The position numbers were made by a program, and so were the translations under genes. The notes beneath the pieces were generated by a model. That model made no database searches. It saw only the letters and a list, made by a program, of their open reading frames with translations, and had not been told where the DNA came from. From assembly GCA_932294295.1 (NCBI GenBank), contig OW028580.1, positions 14,201,102 to 14,265,101 of the forward strand: DNA of 64,000 bases. The letters are read 5' to 3'. Within the stretch, counting starts at the first letter, position 1. The number at the start of each line of letters is the position of its first letter. Shown here one piece after another: positions 9,922 through 19,595 of the stretch. The stretch comes from Alitta virens (Eukaryota > Annelida > Polychaeta > Phyllodocida > Nereididae).

Positions 9922-11427
9922 ATGAAAATGATGGAAACAGGTACTGTTGTAAGCTAGGTGTATTGTCTTTTGGTTTTATGCTATTTTGATGTTTTATATT
10001 CAGCAATTATCCTATCAAGCACAATAACAATTGTTAGTTTTTAATTGTTTAATTTGAGTGTTTTTTATCTTTCAGATAGAAGATTTGGCATCTTTTGTTT
10101 GGTTGTAATAACGTGTGTTCTGTTTTATGAGACCTGCAATGTTATGTTCTCCTCAAGCAAAGTATTTAAAATTCCAAATGCGATACAAACGCCTTTTTCT
10201 GCAAGAAATGATGCCAAACTGTCATTGGAAGAACTTGTTGAGTTTCACAGCAAGAAAAAAACTATATTAATTTCCCTTGTTGACACAGGATACATGGAAA
10301 TGGCTCTCAATCTGTGGGAAACTTCATTTAAGAAATTCAGCATCACTAACTATATATTTATATGCATTACTAAGGAATCCTGTGATTTTCTAAGGCAGTA
10401 CAGTTTGATTACATATCTTTACAATGAGACTCAATTAAGTGGAGAAGCCAGTTACTATGGGACTGATACGTACATCAAGAAAACGCTTCTAAAAACTAAG
10501 TTGTCAGAGTATCTCCTGAACCTTGGCTACAATACATTGATTGTTGATTTGGATATAGTGTTCTTTCAAAATCCTCTTCCGTATTTTTCTGGTAACAACT
10601 GGGATATCATAACTCAGATTGATTCTAACAATGAAGTAAACACAGGTTTCATATGGTTAAAATCAATGGCTCCTGCAAAAGAACTACGGAGACAAGTGCT
10701 TAATTTGTCCTTAAGAGACGATGAAAGCGAGCAAAAAATAACGAACAAAGTCATAAAAAAGATGACAAAGATGAAACAGTTAAGTGTGAAGCATTTAGAG
10801 ATTAATAAGTTTTGTGTTGGCTGTAGTTACTTTGACAACAGACAATTTGCTGGCGATGAACCAAAGACAAAATGTGTTATTGTACACAGCACATGCCTAT
10901 CTGGATATGACAACAAGGTATACAGGTTTAAGGAAATGCATTTATGGGCAGTTGACATAGATGGATACTATAGCAGCCTCGATAGGAAGTATTTGATGTA
11001 CACAAATGCTCAGTGTCACCAGCAAAACTGTGATGAGTATAAAGTTTTACAACTTTGTATTACAATTGCTAAACAATTAAATAGGACTGTAATTTTGCCT
11101 GAATTTCATTGCGAGTCAGGGAAGTGTAATTTTCTGCAAAAGTTTGGTAACATGCAGCGGTTGGAATCTAACTTTAGTGGTTTGTATCGTGAGCACACAT
11201 TTTTGTCACATCCAAAAGTCCCTGAGACTGTGAAAACATCAAGATCTCCCTTGATTACTATTAGCTTTTCATCGAAAAAAACCAGTGATATTAAGGAATT
11301 TCAAATTGTTATTGATCCTGTTGTGTCAGGCAAGGAACTACCTAAAACTATAGCACATGAACTCGAAAACATGGAGTTAATGATGTATCATGTACTTCAG
11401 TTGCAGCTTAGGACATCCCCCTCCTGA
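9922..11427 (+). CDS. Type II membrane glycosyltransferase, nucleotide-diphospho-sugar transferase family, copy 1
   Basis: Two coding exons: 9922-9940 and 10076-11427, about 456 residues. The split codon is G|AT (intron with GT...TTTCAG ends). The open frame of exon 2 continues upstream, but only into the intron polypyrimidine tract; the ATG at 9922 gives MKMMETDRRFG followed by the membrane anchor FGIFCLVVITCVLFYE. The luminal part has the DXD motif in LIVDLDIVFFQNPLPYF (about residues 165-180) and NTGFIWLKS, typical of the GT77-like family (PF03407). Such enzymes usually act in the Golgi with a UDP-sugar donor. The acceptor cannot be inferred. The C-terminal 200 residues, rich in cysteine, are specific to this gene pair as far as can be seen. 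Confidence 0.85.
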
Positions 11428-11548
11428 GTTTCAGAACTGATGTCTAAAATCAAAAGAGGGTTTAGTTCAGTTAAGTTCATTTTTATTTCACAAATCATCA
11501 CGTGGAAGAAAACGAAAGCGATTATAAGTATGATTGTGATAATGAGAA

Positions 11549-11598
11549 GGGTTGTGTATTCGAAGACATTGTTGTATCGCTTATGGAATACACAACCC
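11549..11598 (+). promoter_or_regulatory. 3'-flank stem-loop, copy 1
   Basis: Perfect 13-bp inverted arms, GGGTTGTGTATTC and GAATACACAACCC, about 120 bases after the stop codon, with a 24-base spacer. The same hairpin is at 30299-30348 in copy 2. It may be a 3' UTR element or a MITE remnant; no function is shown. Confidence 0.55.
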
Positions 11599-11689
11599 AA
11601 GTCTTAGAGGAACATTGGCAGATATTTACTAGGATTATTTACTTGAAATTTTACAAAAAGACTTATAAAGCTGGGTTGTTTTAATACTG

Positions 11690-12274
11690 TTGACCATCAC
11701 TAATAATCAACAACTGGAAAACAAAAGTGGTGAATAAAAGAAAATTTCTGGGAGTACTTCTTGACTCCAAATTGTCTTTCATTCCGCATATCAAAGCACT
11801 AAAAGCAAAGTGCCTGAAATCAATGAATCTCCTTAAATAGTGAGCAAATATAATTGGGGTGGGGACACAACGGTCCTCCTTCGTCTCCATCGTGCAATCA
11901 CTCGTACTCGACTTGATTATGGTTCTGTGGTATATGGCTCTGCCAAGCCATCTTCGTCTGAACCTGAAAAAAACATTCACTATATGTTCCTTATATATTC
12001 CTCCACCCTTTAACCTTACAGCCAGTGATTTGCATAACCTTTACAATCAACTTCCTGAACCGCGTCTTATCCTAAGAGATTTTAACAGCCATAACCAATT
12101 GTGGTTATATAGTGATCCTATGAATTATCGACCAATAGCCTAAACCAGTTGTCTGTGTAAGACAATGGAATGAATTGTTACTGATAGACTGGTTTGTTTC
12201 CTGGAGTCCAACCAGCTTATTACAGAGTTCCAATCTGGCTTTCGCCGTCACAGGAGCACATTAGATCGCCCTCG
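11690..12274 (+). mobile_element. Scrambled LINE fragments
   Basis: Three pieces of the RNase H-bearing LINE stand in the wrong order: reverse transcriptase thumb (11690-11965, VLLDSKLSFIPHIKALKAKC), then endonuclease (11966-12108, with RDFNSHNQLW in place of the usual GDFNSHN), then reverse transcriptase fingers (12108-12274, ending GFRRHRST). The first piece abuts the end of the glycosyltransferase duplication. Rearrangement or template switching is likely. Confidence 0.75.
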
Positions 12275-12380
12275 CAGGTCCTGGGCCTCCACGCGGCGAG
12301 GGTGGAAACACTTGGGGTGAAGTCCTCTATCCCCAGTGGCTAAAACAGGTCAGTGCGCATTGCACAAGCTGCTCCAGCTA
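12275..12380 (+). mobile_element. SINE-C copy 1
   Basis: Shares the block GTGAAGTCCTCTATCCCCAG and then TGGCTAAAACAGG...GCATTGCACAAGC with 26305-26388, and more loosely with 47330-47425 and 48465-48585. It is fused directly to LINE coding sequence at its 3' end. Confidence 0.6.
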
Positions 12381-14905
12381 TATAAAGCAGATTGGACCTC
12401 CTTCCAAAAGCACTGCTTAGAAACAATTACTATGTCGCATTATAGAAATTGTAATAGTCTCGTTGAAGATTTTACTGATGATATTACTGATATAGCCAAT
12501 AGAACAATACCGATGACAAAAAATAATTCTAAACGTAGTGCAAGACCCTGGGTTGATGACGAAGTAAGAGAAGCTATTAAAAACCATAAGAGAGCCCTCA
12601 GAATTTTTAAATCACAGCCGACCATCAGCAATCTGAATAATTTTAAGTGCCTGAAAGCCAAAGCGCATAGAATTGTCAGGCAAAAAAAACGTAGTTGCTG
12701 GAGAGACTATGTCTCCAGACTCACTGAAAGAACTAGCAATAAAGTCTGGAAATTGATTGAGAAGATTGAACAAAAGAACCTAGCTTCACATGTAAGCATT
12801 CTAGAAGTGAATGGAGAACATCTCTCCTCACCAGAACAAATATCAAACGGGTTAGGAGAACAGTTTGCGTACAACTCCTCGTCAGAGAACTATATGAGAG
12901 AATTCCAATGTTATAAGGCTCAAGCTGAGAGATTAACCCTAAATATACAGTCTGATAATAGCGAAGATTATAACTCCTACATCACCTTAGAAGAACTTCA
13001 GAAGGCCATCTCAAAAGCGACTGACTCTGCAACAGGCCCAGATAATATACATTATCAAATCTTAAAACACCTACCTCAATCCTCTTTAAAACTATTACTC
13101 TATATCTTCAATCAAATTTGGGAGAAGGGATGTCTTCCATCCCTGTGGAAACAAGCCACGGTCATCCCAATTCCCAAGCCGGGGAAGGATCATAGTGATC
13201 CTATGAATTATTGACCAATAGCCTTAACCAGTTGTCTGTGTAAGACAATGGAATGAATTGTTACTGATAGACTGGTTTGGTTCCTGGAGTCCAACCAGCT
13301 TATTACAGAGTCCCAATCTGGATTTCGCCGTCACAGGAGCACATCAGATCATTTGGTCAGACTGGAAACTTATGTTAGAGATGTTTTCATTAACAGAGAA
13401 CACGTAGTAGCCATATTCTTTGACCTAGAAAAAGCTTATGACACTACATGGAAGTATGGAATAATGAAAGATCTCCATGACTTAGGGCTTCGAGGTCGCC
13501 TTCCAGTTTTCATCAGATCCTTCCTACAGGATCGCTTCTTTAAGGTCCGAGTGGGATCAACGATGTCAAGCTCCTACTCTCAGGAGAATGGAGTCCCTCA
13601 GGGTAGTATTCTCTTGCCCACCCTCTTTAACGTCAAAATCAACAGTATAGTAAATTCCATCTCATGTCATCCCTATATGTTGATGATTTCCTCATTGCAT
13701 ACTGTTCCAGATATATGCCAACTATAGAACGACAACTGCAATTAAATTTGAATAGGATTCAAAAATGGTCACTTGAAAATGGCTTCAAGTTCTCTAAGCA
13801 GAAGACTGTTTGTATGCCTTTCCGTCACGATCAAACCATCCAGATCAATCACTAATAATCGACAACTGTCAAATAAAAGTGGTGAATGAAACAAAATTTT
13901 TGGGTGTACTTCTTGACTCCAAACTGTCTTTCATTCCGCATATCAAAGCACTGAAAGCAAAGTGCCTGAAATCAATGAACCTCCTCAAAATAGTGAGCAA
14001 ATATAATTGGGGTGGGGACACAACGGTCCTCCTTCGTCTCTATCGTGCAATCACTCTTTCGACTTGATTATGGTTCTGTGGTATAAGAGCTTTTTGTACA
14101 TCTCCTGTAGAGAGCTTATATGTACTGGCAGGGGAACCTCCACTTTCCCTTCGTCGTATCAAGTTATCCATGCAATACATACTAAAAGTAGCTTCAACTC
14201 CAACAAATCCAACATATGATGTAATATTTCATCCAAAGTACATGCATCATTATGAATCTCGTTCAAACGCCATTCGACCACTGGGAAAACGCATGAAATT
14301 CTATCTTGAGGCTGCAAAAATTGATACTACAATCATTGCCGAGATGGAAGTACCACCCATTCCGCCATGGATTCTCCCAGTCCCGAAAGTTATACTGGAT
14401 TTGGCAGAGCTTAAGAAAAGCGAAATCAATCCGGTAGACTATCAAACCCTATTTTATAGTATAAGGTTTAAATACGAATCGTACAACTTTCTATACACAG
14501 ATGGCTCAAAAATGGAAAGACAAGTAGGCTGTGCAGTCACTTCTTATAAAACCATTATAGCTGAATGTCATCTTCCAGATCATTGCTCAATATACACTGC
14601 AGAATTAACAGCTATTTACTTTGTCTTAAAGAACATCGAGGACTCAGAATCAGATCGTTATGTTATCTGTTCTGATTCCAAAATCTGCTCTGCAAGCAAT
14701 ACAAAATAAACAACTTGATAACCCTGGGATCTTAAATGTTCTTATTAAGTATTTCCATCTTCACAAAAACAAAGACATTGTATTCTGCTGGATTCCGGGA
14801 CACGCTGGCATTGAAGAGAATGAAAAAGCAGACCTGGCAGCAAAAAGGGCTCTTACAAAAGAGATAACTGATTTTACCATTCCATACACTGATTTTAAAA
14901 TGACT
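12381..14905 (+). mobile_element. RNase H-bearing LINE, longest copy (ORF2-like, broken)
   Basis: Domains in order: linker after the endonuclease (12381-13000); reverse transcriptase with LRRHRS-type fingers, motif A FFDLEKAYD (about 13420), GVPQGS (about 13595) and YVDDF (about 13680, frame shifted); thumb VLLDSKLSF (about 13900); RNase H with DGSKME, AELTA and SDSK (14500-14690) and GHAGIEENEKAD (14800-14830). The chain is broken by a stop at 13212, a frameshift near 13670, stops near 13854, a deletion near 14080 and an extra base near 14685. The 3' end and tail are missing: it stops at about 14905, where the ISL2EU-like sequence starts. It is inactive. Confidence 0.85.
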
Positions 14906-15338
14906 AATGATTCAGCAGTCATTTCAATATTAACAAGTTTAAAAATTATATTTCAGGTTCAGCCTGCTTCTGTACCTCAAATGGTGTTTGTAAACCCAAA
15001 ACCAAACCCAAAAAGAAAACCACTCATGACTGAGATTGCAGGTGGGTTTTACCTCATTTAATGAATAATAGTAAAATAAAAACAATTCTCACTTTTTCAT
15101 AGTGTAAGGTAACACAAGTTTATTATACCAAGCTGAATACTTATATGACCAATTTCATATTTTACAGAAAAATTAAGGTGGAGACGAGAGATATAAAGCA
15201 ACTACAGAGTCTGAAAGATTTGCCAATATCTTGTTTGGTGAAAAATCCAAGCTAGACAGTTGATACAGAAATGGGGAAAGTGCCAGTTGGCAGTGGTCTC
15301 TCTGCACATGTAAGTGATCATTGTGATTTAGCAAAATA

Positions 15339-16590
15339 TCACCATCTAATGCATGGTGGCATAAAATTGGTCAAGAATGAGCAAACAAACCAAATTTGGT
15401 CAATCGAAGTCATCATGGACACTAGAATTCTTCCACTTATTTTTTTAAAAGTCTTGATTCTCCGGATTGCTCTCACCACATGCACACGATGTCTGGCTAT
15501 TTTCTTTGTGAAAAGAGCATCCTCATTCATTTGGAAGCCTTGTCTGGCAAATGGTGGAATGTTAAGAACAAGCTTACATGCAGAAACTTCTCCTTCAATA
15601 TCAAGGGCGGGGGCCTAGCTCAGAGGTAGTGCTCTGGGCTTCCAACTGCTAGGTCCCAGGTTCGATTCCCGGTCGAGCCTAAGTTGGATGGCTGTTTCCT
15701 CCTTCGTCTCATTGCCATGGTCTCTGCCTGTCCTAATTAGCCCAACTGGTGCAGAAATACAGGACATAAAGCCCTAAATCCACCACCCACCCACCTTCAA
15801 TATCAAACCCTTTGTCAGCCATCACTCCATCACCTTCATGCAAATAACCCAGTTCCACCATGTTCTTAAGAGTGGCTTTGAAACCGCATTACCTGAAAAT
15901 TTCTTTGTCAGATATAGATCCACTGAACGACATTGAACTGAACACTAGAGATCCACATGGGTCTACAGCAACCAATGCCTTCAAAGTGTTTCCTGCTTTA
16001 TATTCACTGTATGTTTGTGACTGGGCTTTCAGTGATGAGGGTTTCTGAATTCTAAGTTCAGTGCAATCCACAATAATGAATGTGTTAGGGAAATCTTGTT
16101 TGTAATCTTCAAGCATTTTTTCATAGCATCTCTTGCTGGCCAAAAACTGACTTCACCAAATCGTAGTAACATGTAATTTATCCAAGTATTAAATATCACA
16201 CTGGCTATTTGGAAGGTTATGCCACAACGGTATGCAAAATCTTGGAAATCAAGGTTGTGTCTCAGTTTACACAATGTTAAGAATAACTGCTCTCTAAGAG
16301 ACGGATGTGATACCTTCGATGGATTGCCTTTTGTATTATAAGTAAATGGCACTGATCCAGCCTGTGGTACTAAGAAATTGTAGATGGCCTCAAGAGATAC
16401 TCTATTAAATGCCGTGTAGTACTGTATTGTGTTGTCATCTGTGATGATGATTTTCAATGGAGAAGGTCGTAGTTCGCATCTTCTGAAGTTCTGTGTTTAG
16501 CACTTGAACTTCTTTGAGTTGAGCTTGTACTTGAACTTGTTCCTGTTGACTCACTGACAAATCTCGCTTCAGTATCTCATTCTCTGCAGC
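15339..16590 (-). pseudogene. ISL2EU/IS4EU-like DDE transposase (DDE_Tnp_4 type), broken
   Basis: Read from 16590 down: a coiled-coil stretch (LKRDLSVSQQEQVQVQAQLK), TDDNTIQYYTAFNRVSLEAI, the core VDCTELRIQKPSSLKAQSQT (first aspartate, about 16070), GSISDKEIF, VMADKGF (second aspartate) and RVHVVRAIRRIKTF near the end. Family members normally have RxHVERAI, so the third acidic residue is valine here. Frames slip in an A6 run near 16115 and near 16455, and near 15890. SINE-A at 15605-15793 cuts the exon after KGFDIE, and its removal restores the frame. Catalytically dead by three independent signs. Confidence 0.75.
15605..15793 (+). mobile_element. SINE-A copy inserted into the transposase exon
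   Basis: Full-length SINE-A with a few head mutations (GGTAGTGCTC, CCAACTGCTAGG). A 13-bp target-site duplication, CCTTCAATATCAA, lies at 15592-15604 and 15794-15806. Confidence 0.92.
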
Positions 16591-17604
16591 TTAGGCCATA
16601 AATTGTATTGGAGCAATCCCTGAAATGAAATACTTGCATTGATTACTTTGGCTACGTCATGCAACTGATAGTTTATTTCATTATATATACAGGTTGAATT
16701 CGTCAATGCTCCTGAAAGGAAGTCAACAACTGCCAATTGTGGAAATTTGGCATTTCCAAAAGCAGCGATAGTTACAACAGAAGACTGTGATGAAATGGAC
16801 ATGACTTTAGGCAGCTGTCTGCAACTCGAGGAAACTAGGGGTCAAGGAAACAATCCCAGATGGGCAGCTGAGCGGAAAGGGAGACTCACTTTTTCAAATT
16901 TTGGAAGAATCCTGAAACGACAGCAGATAACACCGACATTCATACAGTCCATTGTCAATCCAAAAAAATTCAGCTCAGCTGCAACATCATGTGGGCAAGC
17001 CAATGAAAAGACAGCAATTCAACAGTTTGTGAAAAACTGTGTTCCTTTTCTAGGTACGTGTACTCAATCTACTCTTGTTTCTATGCTCAAACACAGCACC
17101 ATGTACGCCAAGCAGGTATCACTTTTCTGTGACTAATTCAGATCTATTTTATTTTAAGTGCAAGCCCTGATAGTAAAGCCTGGAAGTGAAATGTCCCTAC
17201 TCTGCTAGGAACATGAGTATTTCTGAAGCACGTTCTACAGTGAAAGGCTTTTGTCTTGAAATAGTGAATGACAAACCATTTTTTTAAAAAAGTCATGACT
17301 ATTATTTCCAAGTACAGGGACAACAGGTGACTCGACGGCTTCCAGGGGTGACTTGACGGATTCTACGAGTAACTCAACGGCTTCTACGAGTAACTCGAAG
17401 TGTATGTCACCTGGTCTAATTCTAAAATATAACGACAGGAAATTTGGCAAGTTAAAACTACTAGCCGTCAGCTTACCCGTACAACACGTCGAGTCTCTCC
17501 TGGAATTTGAAGTTTTTCTCGTACATTTACCAAAAATGTATGAATATAATTAATATTAAAAAAGGAGAAATTGGCCTCCTACCATGAAAATAATAAAAAT
17601 AATG

Positions 17605-17735
17605 AAACTACTGCACTTCTGAACAAGAAAAAACTACGGCTGTTCTGAACCAAAAAAAAAATACGGTACTTCTGAACAAGAAAAACTACGACACTTCTGA
17701 AAAAAGAAAAATGCGGCAAGTCTGAACGAAAAAAA
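17605..17735 (+). repeat. About 25-bp degenerate tandem repeat
   Basis: Five units of the form CTACGGCACTTCTGAACAAG followed by an A-rich run. Confidence 0.6.
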
Positions 17736-18028
17736 AATATATACATTTAGCTGATCCGGAGAGTAATAATTATTTAAATGAAAGAGCATTTTTCAAAATT
17801 TAAAGTTTATAAAGCCATAGGGATTATCCTATCAAACTTTAGGGCATTTCATGCTATATAGGGAAAAAAGAAAAATGCGGCAAGTCTGAACGAAAAAAAA
17901 ATATATACATTTAGCTGATCCGGAGAGTAATAATTATTTAAATGAAAGAGCATTTTTCAAAATTTAAAGTTTATAAAGCCATAGGGATTATCCTATCAAA
18001 CTTTAGGGCATTTCATGCTATATAGGGA
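17699..18028 (+). repeat. Perfect tandem duplication, 164 bp x 2
   Basis: The block beginning GAAAAAAGAAAAATGCGGCA and ending GCTATATAGGGA occurs twice head to tail with a 164-base period and no visible mismatch, so the event is very recent or is an assembly artefact. Confidence 0.9.
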
Positions 18029-18569
18029 ATCACGTCGAATCGTCGAATCACTCCTACAACTCGTCAACTTACCCCTAGTACCCCTCAACAAGCCATCTGG
18101 TTTCCACGATTAAAATTAGGAACGGATAATTCACCGACTTCAACGGGTAATCCGATGAATTGTACGGGTTTATGACAGTTTTTGGACACCCGGAAGTTTC
18201 CCACGGGCATGCCAAGCATGGCATACCCGGCTACCAGCTCCAAAACTCCCGGGTTGGCCCCGAGTCCCAGGAGTGACTCGATGGGTATCGGCGGGTATCG
18301 GGTTGGAGCAGGGAAGCGCGTTGCTTAACCATTATGTAATACTACGGGTTCACTACGGCAAAACCGGCTATGTGAGATGGGGGCTTAAGCCAGCTGTAAG
18401 CAATAGAGCCTAACAGATCGTTCAAGCCGTTTGAAATTTTTGCTGAGAACTTATAATATTAATTACATGTCATCAAAATTTTTCTAAAACTGAAGTGCTA
18501 TAGACTAATTTAGGTGTCAGCTTTCAGAAAACATTAACATTTTGTGATTACAATATATTTAAATGCATT

Positions 18570-18822
18570 TTACGGCAGATACGCCTCTATGGTCTCCTAA
18601 ATTTCCTTGTTAGTGTAGTGTTGGGGCTTTAATTCATTTGGTGACAAAAAAATCATTCCTCTTTTAATAAAGGCCTCCAAAATATGAAGTTATAATGCAT
18701 TTGACCCATGAAAGTTCCAGTATTGACTTCACTTATGTTTTCACCTGGGACATTACATGCAGATTCCCTGCAAGTTACCATATGATATGATGCAAAGGCC
18801 AGCAGAGGCGTATCTGTGGATC
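18570..18822. mobile_element. Short MITE with CAGATACGCCTCT ends
   Basis: CGGCAGATACGCCTCTATGG on the left faces AGAGGCGTATCTGTGG on the right, about 250 bp apart. The interior is noncoding. Confidence 0.5.
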
Positions 18823-19595
18823 ATTTTGTCATGGCATTAAGATAACCCAAAATCAAAATGATTTTCAGCTGGGTGGCCATGTGGGTAAAGTACTTGAGAG
18901 CTCTTTTGAATACCAACCTTGGCAAGCACTTTAATGAGTCAAAACTCCCAGATGAGAATAACCATTGAAATCAGAGATGCCTTAAAAATTCAATTAAAAT
19001 TTAATATTGAAGTGTTGTCAGGAAGAAAGATGCAAAACAGTTCGCTACATTGACTAAAATTAAAGAATACAAAGGGCTGATTCAGTGAAATTGGGCACAA
19101 CCATTCTGGATCTCTTGGACAAATGGCTATGAGGCAAAGGATAAAACAGTATCTAACATAATATTATTTGCTCAATTGGGTATTGAACTCAGGACCCAGA
19201 GGTTGGCTTGCAAGTTAACGACAAACAAAGAAGATAATATGTCAGACAGATAGTAGACTGACAAGTTAATTTAAAGATATCACTGAAGGAAATCTTTTTT
19301 ATAAACAGTTACCATTTATTCAAACTTTTTTGACAATTTTCAAATGGAAAACAAATTACAATCAATTTCTATTCTCATAGTATTACTGATGCCGAGAATT
19401 AATTTCAAAATTATCACAAATCAAAAATGTCAACAAATTCAATTGAAAAAACCTTTTCACTATCCCAAGTTTTTTTTGTGTTTTTTATTTATTTTATTTT
19501 TTTAAATTGTTAAAACTTTGTGAGTCGTCAGTTGTTTTTCTTCTGCTGATGAGTTTCAATCTTTCTTTAGCAGTCATATCAGAAAAATAGGTAAT
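18823..19595. other. Noncoding stretch
   Basis: AT-rich. A GGTATTGAACTCAGG (B-box-like) at about 19180 hints at an eroded SINE. Nothing else was recognised. Confidence 0.3.

Larger units (their letters stand above)
9000..11690 (+). repeat. Segmental duplication, copy 1 (partner 27876-30440)
   Basis: About 2.6 kb aligns with 27876-30440, covering the whole glycosyltransferase gene and its flanks at a few percent divergence. The right end stops where LINE sequence starts (about 11690). The left end of the partner starts at the (CA)n tail of another LINE copy. Copy 1 also carries a truncated SINE-A that copy 2 lacks. Confidence 0.85.
14957..17053 (+). pseudogene. YqaJ-type nuclease gene of an ISL2EU-like element (partial)
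   Basis: Exons: 14957-15041 (TTTCAG acceptor, GCAG|GTGGG donor; FVNPKPNPKRKP), 15167-15309 (DIKQLQSLKDLPISCLV... GKVPVGSGLSAH, donor GTAAGTG) and 16693-17053 (ATATACAG acceptor, donor GTACGTG). The last junction is phase 0. The final exon encodes LEETRGQGNNPRWAAERKGR and then LTFSNFGRILKR, the start of a YqaJ viral-recombinase (lambda-exonuclease-like) domain as found in many invertebrate SWIM/YqaJ proteins. An in-frame TAG near 15256 and a phase mismatch between exons 1 and 2 suggest decay. The second half of the nuclease domain is absent. The 15310-16692 intron holds a transposase on the other strand. Confidence 0.6.
17300..18392. mobile_element. GC-rich foldback repeat family F, copy 1
   Basis: The left part has about three 21-bp units related to ACGGCTTCTACGAGTAACTC (17330-17400). 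The right part ends with AATACTACGGGTTCACTACG, GCTATGTGAGA and GGGGGCTTAAG. The right end is the reverse complement of the start of the repeat at 24597. The centre is A-rich, with tandem repeats (17605-18028). No coding potential. Confidence 0.55.

Noticed and set aside
10045..10075. Glycosyltransferase start in the exon 2 open frame (position 10045 or 28795)
   Set aside because: The region is the intron polypyrimidine tract; position 10045 is TTG in copy 1, and splicing to the ATG exon at 9922 gives a proper membrane-anchored N-terminus in both copies.
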